A stretch of DNA of 38,648 nucleotides from Caldilineaceae bacterium (GTDB lineage: Bacteria > Chloroflexota > Anaerolineae > Caldilineales > Caldilineaceae): NCBI GenBank assembly GCA_026708085.1, contig JAPOVP010000138.1:1-38648 (forward strand). Reading direction: 5' to 3'. This document shows, piece after piece, positions 16,564-23,972 of this stretch. The first letter of the stretch is position 1. Every line of letters starts with the position of its first letter. The position numbers and the translations under genes are program-made. Under the pieces are notes generated by a model. That model did no database searches and was not told the DNA's origin. It worked only from the letters and a program-made list of their open reading frames with translations.

Positions 16564-17916
16564 ATGACTATCAAGTCAAGCAGACGTGATTTTCTAAAAG
16601 TGTCTGGTAGCCTGGTGGCGGGTGCAGCCGTGGCCGGATGTGTGGCCCCCGTCGCGCCGCCGGCAGCGGGTATGGAAGATTCCGCCCCTTCCTCCGAACG
16701 CGTCGCCCTGCGGTTCCTCAATAAGTGGGGATCGGGTGCTCGCCGTGAGCTCATGAACGGCTTCCTCGACCAGTGGGCCGAAGAGAATCCGCAGGTCGGC
16801 ATCATCTTTGAACCGGTTGCCGACTTCGATCGCCGCATGCCTATCCTGGTCGCCGCAGGTGAGTGGGGCGACATTATGCTGTTCAACGACCTCAAATTGA
16901 GCGCATTCCATGAGATTGCCGCCGATCTTACTCCTTACTTCGAGGCAAAGGGCCTTCCCTTCCCCGGCGAAGAGGGCAGCGAAATGATCCGCATCCCCAA
17001 ACATGTCGGTTACGAGCCGGGCAAGGTAAAGGCCGTGCCCTTCCAGCTCAATATCGTCATAACAGGCATCAACAAGGACCTCTTCAAGGAAGCAGGCGTC
17101 CCCATGCCCTGGGAACACGATCATAACGGCGACAAGTGGTGGGACTGGCATGACTACCGCGAGGCCGCCTGTGCCATCAACGACCTCGGCGAAAACATCT
17201 ATGGCGCCCAATACAGCGCAGGTCATCTCGAGCAGGATGGCTTGATCAACTGGAGTGTTTCCAATGGCGGCCAACTCATCGACGTCGAGAACAAGAAGGG
17301 CTCCTGGAACACGCCCGAGTTCATCGAAGGGCAGAACTTTGCAGTCGACATGATCTGCCAGGACGGATGCATGTTGAACGTAGATGACTATAACGGCCAT
17401 GGGACGGCTTTGGGCATGAATCCTTGGGTTGCCGGCGTCGTGGGCATAACTTGCCGCGGCGATCTGGCATGGGCAGCCCAAAGTGAGGCCGATCTCACCC
17501 AGGTAGCTTGGGTTCGTTCCCCCAACACCGGTAAGAGCGCCGGTCTTGGATCCATGCACTTCCACATCGTTACAACGCAAAGCCAGCACCCGGAGGAATC
17601 TTTTGATTTCATCAGGTACCTGGCTAACTTCGAGAACCAGAAAAAAATCGCCCTGAGTGGTCAGGCTGAACCGGTCAACGCCGGCGTCTGGCAAGACGCA
17701 GACTACCAGGCGACATGGGGCGGACCCGAGGCGGTCGAGGCCAGGCTCGATGCCTTTGACAATTTCGTCTTCACGCCCCAGCTTCCGGGGGTCCTGGAAT
17801 GGTTCGGAGAGATCAAAATCGTTTGGGGACCTGTCCTGCGCTGTGAGACAACAGTGGAGGAGCAGGTTATCGTGGCCGACAAGATGACTGACGAAATCCT
17901 GGCGGCGCATGCCTGA
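16564..17916 (+). CDS. Carbohydrate ABC transporter substrate-binding protein, Tat-exported lipoprotein (module B)
   Basis: A 450-aa family-1 solute-binding protein with twin-arginine motif SRRDFLK and lipobox AVAGC, anchored outside the membrane. It is nearly collinear with the protein at 7103. Differences cluster in a few places, such as AQYSAGHLEQDG against SNFSVGNIEQDG and the VVGITCRGDLAWAAQ region, which could alter ligand preference. ATG at 16564 follows AAAGGAGG. About 60 bp of leader before the start (GTAACGCATTTCTATTCTTT...) is recognisably like the module A leader, but the palindromic operator of A is absent. Many codons are less GC-rich than in A. As in A, no ATPase gene is linked. 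Confidence 0.92.
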   Translation: MTIKSSRRDFLKVSGSLVAGAAVAGCVAPVAPPAAGMEDSAPSSERVALRFLNKWGSGARRELMNGFLDQWAEENPQVGIIFEPVADFDRRMPILVAAGEWGDIMLFNDLKLSAFHEIAADLTPYFEAKGLPFPGEEGSEMIRIPKHVGYEPGKVKAVPFQLNIVITGINKDLFKEAGVPMPWEHDHNGDKWWDWHDYREAACAINDLGENIYGAQYSAGHLEQDGLINWSVSNGGQLIDVENKKGSWNTPEFIEGQNFAVDMICQDGCMLNVDDYNGHGTALGMNPWVAGVVGITCRGDLAWAAQSEADLTQVAWVRSPNTGKSAGLGSMHFHIVTTQSQHPEESFDFIRYLANFENQKKIALSGQAEPVNAGVWQDADYQATWGGPEAVEARLDAFDNFVFTPQLPGVLEWFGEIKIVWGPVLRCETTVEEQVIVADKMTDEILAAHA

Positions 17917-17930
17917 TTGTTTCTAGACAG

Positions 17931-17973
17931 CAGTGGATAGTGGCTGGTGAGGAACGCTCGCCACTATCCACTA
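17931..17973. promoter_or_regulatory. Inverted repeat between binding-protein and permease genes (module B)
   Basis: 12-bp arms AGTGGATAGTGG (17932-17943) and CCACTATCCACT (17961-17972) around a 17-nt loop. The arm sequence is almost that of module A (8464-8505), but the loop differs, so the stem has been kept while the loop drifted. Confidence 0.7.
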
Positions 17974-17988
17974 TCCCTTTGAAGACAG

Positions 17989-18912
17989 ATGCAAACCGCC
18001 ATGACGATTGCACCGAGCCTCAGCAAGATTCGCTGGGCCAAGCTGAGACCACACCTGATCGGTTGGGCCTTTATCTCGCCTTGGCTGGTCAGCTTCGGCT
18101 TCCTGATGGTCTACCCCTTTATCGCTTCCTTCGCCCTTAGCTTTACCCGCTATCAGTTGATTGGCTCCCCTGAGTTCATCGGCTTCGAAAACATCCAGCG
18201 CATGCTGTTTGAGGATCCCAGAGTTCGCGACTCACTAAAGGTTACCTTTACTTATGTCCTCCTCACCGTTCCAGCCGGCACGGCTATTAGCATATTTGTT
18301 GCGATATTGCTCAACCAGAAAGTGCGCGGCATCCCTTTTTTCCGCACCTCCTTTTACATGCCCAGTGTGATCGGCGGCGTCGGCTTGGCCTTGCTATGGA
18401 CGACGATCCTTGCCAAGAATGGCCCCGTTAACACGTCGCTGGCGTGGATTGGAATAGAGGGGCCGAACTGGCTCTTCGATACGACTTGGGCGCTGCCATC
18501 ACTGGCTCTGAAAGCCCTTGCCACCGCCGGCGGCGCCATGCTGATTATCCTCGCTGCGCTGCAAGGCGTACCACAGCACCTCTATGAGGCGGTCGAACTC
18601 GATGGCGGGGCAGAATGGGCCAAGTTCTGGCATGTGACCCTGCCCCAGATTTCGCCAGCCATCTTCTACAACGTCATCGTGACTACAATCGGAGTGATGC
18701 AGTCATTTGTGGATGCGTTCATCATGACCGATGGCGGCCCCGGCACCGCCACACTGTTTTATGGTCTGTATCTCTATCGAGTGGCTTTTGGATTCTTTCG
18801 CATGGGTTATGCCTCAGCGCTGGCCTGGATGATTTTCCTCATCATCCTGGGGCTGACCATTCTCAACTTCCGCATTGCCCGCTACTGGGTCTATTACGAG
18901 GGTGAGGAGTAG
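17989..18912 (+). CDS. Sugar ABC transporter permease, MalF-like (module B)
   Basis: A 307-aa membrane protein of the CUT1 carbohydrate importer type, with about six membrane segments and an EAA loop YEAVELDGGAEWAKFWHVTL. It is nearly identical in plan to the permease at 8543, with a three-residue longer N-terminus (MQTAMTIAPSLSK). A second ATG at 18001 is possible, but the first aligns with module A. The stop is separated by six bases from the TTG start of the next permease. The first 28 codons also occur as a fragment at 15359-15440. Confidence 0.93.
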   Translation: MQTAMTIAPSLSKIRWAKLRPHLIGWAFISPWLVSFGFLMVYPFIASFALSFTRYQLIGSPEFIGFENIQRMLFEDPRVRDSLKVTFTYVLLTVPAGTAISIFVAILLNQKVRGIPFFRTSFYMPSVIGGVGLALLWTTILAKNGPVNTSLAWIGIEGPNWLFDTTWALPSLALKALATAGGAMLIILAALQGVPQHLYEAVELDGGAEWAKFWHVTLPQISPAIFYNVIVTTIGVMQSFVDAFIMTDGGPGTATLFYGLYLYRVAFGFFRMGYASALAWMIFLIILGLTILNFRIARYWVYYEGEE

Positions 18913-18918
18913 CCCGCC

Positions 18919-19794
18919 TTGTCCGCCCTGACCGCTTCCTGGAACAAGAGCAGAACAAACCAGCGACGTCTGCGTGACCTGCTGGCCTACCTCCTGTTGG
19001 CGGTGGGTCTTGTCTGGTTTATCTTTCCGCTCGTCTGGGTTGTCTTGAGTTCGCTCAAGACCTTTCAGGATTTCAATCAGATTCCGGCGCGACTTCTGCC
19101 TTCCGAACTCTACCTGGGCAACTATCCGCGCGCATGGAACAGCGTTCCCTTTGACATCTTTTTTCTCAATACCACCATTATCGTCGCCCTGTGCGTCGTC
19201 GGTGAACTGATGAGCGCTTCCCTGGTCGGGTATGGATTTTCCCGCCTCAAGTTCTGGGGGCGAAATTTCCTCTTCATGATCCTGCTCAGCACCATGATGC
19301 TGCCGTTCTGGGTGACCATCATTCCGCGTTTCCTGCTGTATAAGGAAATCGGGTGGACCGGAACTTGGCTGCCTCTCATCGTGCCCAGCTACTTCGCAAA
19401 CCCCGTCTATGTCTTTCTCATGCGCCAGTTTTTTATGACCCTGCCGTCCGAATTGGACGACGCCGCCAAAATCGACGGCTGCAACGAACTGGGCACCTTC
19501 TGGCGTATCCTCTTGCCGCTGACCAAGCCGGCGCTGGCCACCATCGCCATCTTTGCATTCATCAACGTGTGGACCGACTTTGTCAAACAGGTGATCTACC
19601 TGAGTCAGGAAAGTAAGTACACTGTCGCCATTGGCTTGGCCTTTCTGAGATGGCAAATCGCGCAGGGCGATCCGGTGCCAGGATTGCTGATGGCAGCTAC
19701 TGTGTTCACCTCATTGCCTATGATTGCGGTCTTTTTCATCGGTCAGAAATATATGGTGCGCGGCATCGCCCTGACGGGACGGACCGGAACATGA
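18919..19794 (+). CDS. Sugar ABC transporter permease, MalG-like (module B)
   Basis: A 291-aa membrane protein with six likely membrane segments and an EAA loop SELDDAAKIDGCNELGTFWR followed by ILLPLTKP. It starts at a TTG (18919) preceded by GGTGAGGAG; no in-frame ATG is near, and the same Val/Met-Ser-x-Leu-Thr-Ala-Ser-Trp start appears in module A with GTG. Using TTG and GTG at the same place suggests that low initiation, tied to the upstream permease, is a kept feature. The TGA overlaps the ATG of the broken propeller gene (19791-19794). It pairs with the MalF-like permease at 17989. Confidence 0.92.
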   Translation: MSALTASWNKSRTNQRRLRDLLAYLLLAVGLVWFIFPLVWVVLSSLKTFQDFNQIPARLLPSELYLGNYPRAWNSVPFDIFFLNTTIIVALCVVGELMSASLVGYGFSRLKFWGRNFLFMILLSTMMLPFWVTIIPRFLLYKEIGWTGTWLPLIVPSYFANPVYVFLMRQFFMTLPSELDDAAKIDGCNELGTFWRILLPLTKPALATIAIFAFINVWTDFVKQVIYLSQESKYTVAIGLAFLRWQIAQGDPVPGLLMAATVFTSLPMIAVFFIGQKYMVRGIALTGRTGT

Positions 19795-20240
19795 ACAATG
19801 ACAAATACCTGTTGCTCGATACCTCCTTGTGGGCGCAAGCTGATCATCTGAAGCTGACACCAGGGCTGGCACGCAAAGCAGGCGAAAACTCTCTGTTCGG
19901 CGAAGAACTGCCTTGCGAGGTTCGCTACGACAACCTGTACGCCAACGTTATCTTCGACCCGACGGACAACCTCTACAACTGCTGGTACAATCCCTTCATT
20001 TTCGATGTGGCGACTACGGATACCCCGACCGTACAACGGGAACGCGGGGTCTATCGCGCCGCGCTGGCCGATGTCGACGGCAAGGGTTTGGCCAATTCGA
20101 TTCCGGTCCAGGCGGATGTCACCGATCTCCCCCTGCAATGGCGCGATGGTCAGGACCTGGCCGAGCTGGTGGGCCGGTAAATCGAGCTTATCTTCGAACT
20201 GCAGGACGCGACGCTCTATTCCTTCTCTTTCAGCGACTAA
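19791..20240 (+). pseudogene. Broken beta-propeller gene (module B)
   Basis: The counterpart of the intact gene at 10337. The first 88 codons (MNNDKYLLLDTSLWAQADHL...) align without gaps. At the YRAAL codons the sequence jumps to the second RAAL of the intact gene (codon 391), an in-frame loss of 302 codons (906 nt), exactly the length difference of the two copies. The deletion joins two short GC-rich Arg-Ala-Ala-Leu segments, pointing to microhomology. A later GAA-to-TAA change stops translation at 20178-20180; the remaining 19 codons to TAA (20238-20240) still match. Five blades cannot form from what is left. A 129-codon peptide could still be made by coupling to the permease. Confidence 0.92.
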
Positions 20241-20257
20241 CCCCATGCTCGTATAGC

Positions 20258-20319
20258 GGGCGGTCTGCCGCCCTCGCCATCCCGCAAGATGCACGCCGCG
20301 CTCAGCGGGTGAATCTTGC
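20258..20319 (+). promoter_or_regulatory. Pair of hairpins in the SDR leader (module B)
   Basis: GGGCGG-TCTG-CCGCCC (20258-20273) and a longer hairpin with outer arms GCAAGAT and ATCTTGC and inner CCGC/GCGG around GCTCA (20284-20319). Positions and stems match 11708-11770 in module A. The stem has stayed although the propeller gene before it is dead, so its role likely concerns the SDR gene. Confidence 0.55.
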
Positions 20320-20349
20320 AGCATCGCCACTGACCATAAGGAGAAACTC

Positions 20350-21204
20350 ATGGGAACGAGATTGGAAGGCAAAGTAGCTATCATCACCGGCGCAACCTTA
20401 GGGCTGGGTAAAGCCGGCGCGCTGGCGTTCGCGCGCGAAGGCGCCTCCGTCGTCATCTGCGACCGCGGCCGAACGCCGGAGAACTCGCAGAAAGTACTGG
20501 CGGCGGCGGAAGGTCTCAGCGGTGAGATCGCCTACAAGCGCTGTGATGTCATGATCAAGGAGGATATCAGCGCTCTGGTCCAATTCACCGTGGAGCGCTA
20601 TGGGCGAGTCGATGTGATGGTCAACAATGCCATCATCGACAATCCGGGTGGAATGTTGGAGGAAGTCACGCTCGAAGACTGGGAAGACGGGCTCTTCTGC
20701 CACGTGACAGCGCCGCTTCTGTTCTGTAAGGAGGTCGTTCCTCTCATGATCAAACAGGGCGGCGGCAGCATCATAAACGTCTCATCAGGCAATGCTCTCT
20801 TCGGCAGCCCCAGTATGTCATCCTATGGCCCGGCCAAGGCCGCCATGATAAATTTAAGCATGAATCTTGCGATTTCCTATGGCCCTCAAGGCATCCGCGC
20901 CAATACGCTTACCCCCGCCCGTATGCTCACCGAGAAGAAATACGAGATGCTCGAACAGAATCCGAGCGAGGTCAGAAGACAGAAAATTGTCTACCCTCTG
21001 GGCAGCCCCGCCTTGCCGGAACAGGTGGCCGAGGTCATGCTTTTCCTGGCGTCGGATGAGTCGGAGGCCATCACCGGCCATAACCTGATCGCCGACCGGG
21101 GCGTGGCGGCATTCAACCCGCTCGGCGTACCTGGCAGGCTGGAGAGCAATCTGCGCGCCGAGTTGGAAGCGCAAGGCTCTGCGTGGTTGAAGGAAGAACA
21201 ATAA
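20350..21204 (+). CDS. SDR-family oxidoreductase (module B)
   Basis: A 284-aa short-chain dehydrogenase equal in length to the one at 11802 and very similar to it. Cofactor motif ITGATLGLGKAGA, NNAI at the central strand and catalytic VSSG...YGPAK are all intact. The C-terminal part differs more (DRGVAAFNPLGVPGRLESN), a region that often shapes the substrate pocket. The start ATG 20350 follows AAGGAGA. The stop is three bases from the stop of the convergent PhyH gene, so the two mRNAs may overlap at their 3' ends. Its survival next to a dead propeller gene implies it has value on its own or serves the products of module A. Confidence 0.88.
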   Translation: MGTRLEGKVAIITGATLGLGKAGALAFAREGASVVICDRGRTPENSQKVLAAAEGLSGEIAYKRCDVMIKEDISALVQFTVERYGRVDVMVNNAIIDNPGGMLEEVTLEDWEDGLFCHVTAPLLFCKEVVPLMIKQGGGSIINVSSGNALFGSPSMSSYGPAKAAMINLSMNLAISYGPQGIRANTLTPARMLTEKKYEMLEQNPSEVRRQKIVYPLGSPALPEQVAEVMLFLASDESEAITGHNLIADRGVAAFNPLGVPGRLESNLRAELEAQGSAWLKEEQ

Positions 21205-21207
21205 AAC

Positions 21208-22443
21208 TCAGTTCCAGCTGCCGATAAAGTCCCCGAGGGTGAAATCGGCCGGCATCTCGTTGAAAAAGTAGCGCATCGGCCGCGCCTGAAAACCGGGAGC
21301 GAAATGCTCGTCCTCCGCCTGCAGTTTGTCGTCCAGCACCGCAAAGCGCCTGTGGAGAGCCGCGGCCTCCTCCACTGTGAAACGCTCCGCGAACTGCGGC
21401 CCCCAGTTGATCGAGATCGAATGTGAAGAGCGCGCCCGCTGGCGGTAGTCCTCGGTTATCCCCTTCAGAGGATCGGAGTCTGCCCCACTGTCCTCGTTTT
21501 CATGCTTCACAACCTGGAGATGCAGAATCGCCTTGGAGAGATAGATCGTCAGGACCATCTTGCCGTCTTCACCTACGCCGGGCTGCAGCGCTTCGAGCGC
21601 GTTATAGTAGGAGTCGGCGTTGCCGTTCAGTGCCTCCCGTAACGCAATCTCGGTCAAGTCCTGCAGCGCCGCGCTCTTCCCGTTCCACTGCCTGAATGAC
21701 GCCCGCCCCCCGGGCGAGAGGTACTCAGTGAAGGAGATGTCGGGATAGTAGGGGAAGATCGAGTGCCCCCCGTGGATGGTGCGGCGCGTCTTGGGGCTGT
21801 AGTTGCTGCCCCAGTGCAACATGTAGTTGATATACACGACCGCGTCGCCGGCGTTCAACTCCACCGGGATGCCGCCGGGCACTGTGCGCCGCGGGTCTGC
21901 CGACAGCGACCGGTTTTCGTCCTCCGTGTTGAGCCGCAGGTGGCTGCCCGGCACAACCCAGAGCACGTCATCGTCATACAGCGGGATGTTCCACTGCACG
22001 TATTTGGGCCCGTTCTCCACCAAATCCTTCTGCAGACCGGACAGCGGCGCCATGTCGATCGGGTGGATGTCGCGATGCCACGCAGCCGGGCCATGATCGC
22101 GCACCGGGCTGCACATCAACATCATGCCGGCCACCGACGCCGCCTCCGGGACGCTCAACAACTGCCGGCTCACCCCCAGCGTACTCTCCTGCAGCCAGAC
22201 CTCGACCGTGCTCGCCGTCGCTTCGTCGATCAACCCGTTGTATGAGACCAGCCGCGGCTGCGGATTCGTTTCCCAGACGCCGCCGGGCGGGTCGTCCGGC
22301 CCCCGCTCCCGCGCCCAGATCTTCCTCTGCCTCCCAACCAGGGTCTCAAAATCGGCCCGCATCTGCTCCAACCGCTCCGGCGGGATAACCTCCCGCAGCA
22401 CAAGATACCCCTGCTCCATGAACTGTTCGCGGCTGACCTGCAT
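21208..22443 (-). CDS. Phytanoyl-CoA dioxygenase (PhyH)-like Fe(II)/2-oxoglutarate oxygenase
   Basis: A 411-aa cytosolic enzyme. The iron-binding triad can be seen as His123-x-Asp125 in WHRDIHPID and distal His210 in NYMLHWGSNYSPKTRR, whose Arg is placed to bind 2-oxoglutarate. Members of this family hydroxylate small molecules using O2 and 2-oxoglutarate; bacterial relatives act on amino acids, lipids or sugars. The start is the ATG at 22443 (MQVSREQFMEQGYLVLREVI). The protein has a C-terminal extension of about 150 residues beyond the core, rich in conserved charges, and that tail is the part best kept in the broken copy at 14648. It is convergent with the SDR gene. The substrate is unknown. 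Confidence 0.88.
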   Translation of the reverse strand: MQVSREQFMEQGYLVLREVIPPERLEQMRADFETLVGRQRKIWARERGPDDPPGGVWETNPQPRLVSYNGLIDEATASTVEVWLQESTLGVSRQLLSVPEAASVAGMMLMCSPVRDHGPAAWHRDIHPIDMAPLSGLQKDLVENGPKYVQWNIPLYDDDVLWVVPGSHLRLNTEDENRSLSADPRRTVPGGIPVELNAGDAVVYINYMLHWGSNYSPKTRRTIHGGHSIFPYYPDISFTEYLSPGGRASFRQWNGKSAALQDLTEIALREALNGNADSYYNALEALQPGVGEDGKMVLTIYLSKAILHLQVVKHENEDSGADSDPLKGITEDYRQRARSSHSISINWGPQFAERFTVEEAAALHRRFAVLDDKLQAEDEHFAPGFQARPMRYFFNEMPADFTLGDFIGSWN

Positions 22444-22485
22444 CGTTCGTCCCCCTATTCTGGTCAGTGCGGTCACTGAACAAGA

Positions 22486-22513
22486 AGCCCCGGCAGTCTA
22501 ATCTACCGGGGCT
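22486..22513 (-). terminator. Hairpin after the small membrane-protein gene
   Basis: AGCCCCGG (22486-22493) and CCGGGGCT (22506-22513) form a perfect 8-bp GC-rich stem with a 12-nt loop. On the minus strand it follows the small gene ending at 22545 and precedes the PhyH start. The T-run after it is weak (TTCTTGTTC), so efficiency is uncertain. Confidence 0.5.
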
Positions 22514-22544
22514 CGTATATGTCTGAGGCACATCCGTCCAGCGA

Positions 22545-22835
22545 TCATTCCTGTGCCCTGCGAGTTTTTCTGTTCAGGGCGTTTGCGCCCTGGCAACAGA
22601 GGTCGGAGATTATCCTGAACAGGTCAAGGCTGTATGCCACAACCAACACGGCAATCCCCAAAACAGGGCTCGCCAAGAGCTCTAACAACGTGAAACCAAC
22701 AAGATCGCCAGCCGTGCTCCACCACCCAAGCGGCGTCCGCCTGTCGGAATCGACGCGTCCGCTCATCGGCGGCGCGTAGCTCGTCATCGTCTGACGCTGC
22801 GCCGATCTGTAAACCATCTCCGGCTCTTGATACAT
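22545..22835 (-). CDS. Small membrane protein, unknown function
   Basis: A 96-aa protein, MYQEPEMVYRSAQRQTMTSY..., with a polar N-terminal half and one or two hydrophobic segments around LVGFTLLELLASPVLGIAV and LVVAYSLDLF, then a short basic tail. I do not recognise the family. An upstream ATG at 22859 is also open; the one at 22835 is preferred because AGAGG lies about six bases before it. It is upstream of PhyH on the same strand with a hairpin between. A decayed copy seems to lie at 15165-15350 behind the broken PhyH gene, which argues that it was a real gene belonging to the module. Confidence 0.55.
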   Translation of the reverse strand: MYQEPEMVYRSAQRQTMTSYAPPMSGRVDSDRRTPLGWWSTAGDLVGFTLLELLASPVLGIAVLVVAYSLDLFRIISDLCCQGANALNRKTRRAQE

Positions 22836-23077
22836 CACTACCTCTTCAAGGCGGGCCATACACGGTCACCGCCTCTGCTGGCAATATATCACACGCTCGA
22901 AGCGCTGTTAAACGACTAGATCGCTGGTGCGCCCAGATGTCTGGGCAAACGTTGGCTGAAGCAGGATCCCCACGATATGTCGAAGGACAGGACTGGGGCC
23001 GATGGTCCGCCCAGTATGCTACGTATCCTTTTTCTGTCAGTCGAAAAGACGTGTCGCAGTGGTGCAACCCAAACAGA

Positions 23078-23106
23078 TTGACATCGACCTATATGGAATG
23101 TATATT
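23078..23106 (+). promoter_or_regulatory. Promoter of the HicBA-like module
   Basis: TTGACA (23078-23083), 17-bp spacer, TATATT (23101-23106), close to consensus. It reads toward the antitoxin gene with a leader of about 155 nt. The sequence from 22860 to 23077 shows no gene or structure I can name. Confidence 0.65.
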
Positions 23107-23142
23107 GCTTCTGACAAGCACAAGAACATCAATAATCATAAA

Positions 23143-23201
23143 GAGAACAAGGAGGGCTGACGACAATGTCACCCCCTTCTTATTGTCGTTCCCTCGTTCT
23201 C
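23143..23201. promoter_or_regulatory. Long imperfect palindrome in the HicBA leader
   Basis: Outer arms GAGAAC (23143-23148) and GTTCTC (23196-23201), inner arms CGACAAT (23161-23167) and ATTGTCG (23182-23188), with partly pairing purine/pyrimidine stretches between. Lying just after the promoter, it may be the binding site of the antitoxin or an RNA leader structure. Confidence 0.55.
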
Positions 23202-23265
23202 TCACCTTCAATTGATTTGTGGCTCTTCTAAGCGAGTCACTGCTCTAACAGCAGGTGCGAAAAAG

Positions 23266-23532
23266 ATGATTTGGAAACTCAAATGTTCGGTCGAAAAAGA
23301 CGGCGAGTGGTACGCTTCTTTTTGTGAAGATCTGGGCATAGCAAGCCAGGGGGAGACCGTACAGGAGGCGAAGAAGAATTTAGAGGAAGCAGTCGAGATG
23401 TTTTTTGAAGATGCTTCGCCTATCGAAATCTTGAGCCATCTTGGTCTTCTTGAGGCGGAATCACCTCTCGAAATTCGTCGCGCTCCTCACCAGGAAACGC
23501 AGGCAACTGAGTGGGAGCTTGTCGTTGCCTAG
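23266..23532 (+). CDS. HicB-like antitoxin
   Basis: An 88-aa protein, MIWKLKCSVEKDGEWYASFC..., with the HicB pseudo-RNase-H pattern: WYASFCEDLGIASQGET then VQEAKKNLEEAVEMFFED. HicB proteins bind and block the HicA mRNA-cleaving toxin. The start ATG at 23266 is chosen because the family N-terminus begins there; the open frame reaches back to 23212 without coding character. Its TAG overlaps a possible TTG start of the toxin gene. No DNA-binding helix-turn-helix is evident after the core, so self-regulation may rely on a partner. The toxin next to it is frameshifted, leaving this as an orphan antitoxin that could still neutralise related toxins elsewhere. Confidence 0.8.
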   Translation: MIWKLKCSVEKDGEWYASFCEDLGIASQGETVQEAKKNLEEAVEMFFEDASPIEILSHLGLLEAESPLEIRRAPHQETQATEWELVVA

Positions 23533-23757
23533 ACTGAAACTGATGTCAGGGCGCGAAGTCTGCAAAATACTTTCCAGACATGGATTCTCGCAAGTCAGAC
23601 AGAAGGGCAGTCATATACAAATGCGAAAGGAGATAGAAACCGATCTTGGGAGGGCAGTATAACGGTCACCGTGCCGGATCACCGAGAGATCGGCTTGAAA
23701 ACGCTTTCAAGAATTATCCTCAGATCTCAACTGCCCCGTTCCCTCTTTGAGAGCTAG
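23525..23757 (+). pseudogene. Frameshifted HicA-like toxin
   Basis: The first part reads LPRLKLMSGREVCKILSRHG then FSQVRQKGSHIQM, the HicA double-stranded-RNA-binding-like fold with its catalytic His in GSH. One base is missing near 23650: frame one ends at TAA (23660-23662), while the next frame carries on as EGSITVTVPDHREIGLKTLS and ends LPRSLFES with TAG at 23757. The total of 233 nt is one short of a 234-nt full gene. The truncated peptide keeps the His but loses the C-terminal strand and helix. A sequencing error must be excluded. It starts at TTG 23525, overlapping the antitoxin stop, or ATG 23543. Confidence 0.8.
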
Positions 23758-23776
23758 TACCAAGCCTCGCATTAAA

Positions 23777-23813
23777 TCAAAAAAGCGCCTGGCGGCCATT
23801 CCGCTAGGCGCTT
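23777..23813 (-). terminator. Rho-independent terminator of the minus-strand operon
   Basis: Stem AAGCGCCT/AGGCGCTT (23783-23790 and 23806-23813) with inner GCGG/CCGC, followed on the minus strand by a T-rich run (TTTTTTGATTT). It lies about 160 bp after the Gfo/Idh gene that ends at 23973 and is convergent with the toxin relic. Confidence 0.8.
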
Positions 23814-23935
23814 ACTCTTAATTGACTCACACAAACATACAAGCTGAAAAACTATAACTGATGTCCCGTCACTGTGGACGTGCAGCTAAAGTAACCGCAA
23901 GATGCTAGAACCGCGAGAAGCAAGTACTGCCCGTC

Positions 23936-23972
23936 TCTCACTCCTCTCTCCTCTTCACTCTCTCCTCACCCC
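23936..23972. repeat. Pyrimidine-rich repeat
   Basis: A CT-rich tract just beyond the Gfo/Idh stop. A 19-bp stretch (23949-23967, TCCTCTTCACTCTCTCCTC) also occurs inside the acetyltransferase gene at 36201-36219. It may belong to a low-complexity interspersed repeat. Confidence 0.6.

Noticed and set aside
22937..23215. 92-codon plus-strand frame before the antitoxin gene
   Set aside because: It runs through the promoter and the imperfect palindrome and has no start signal or domain.
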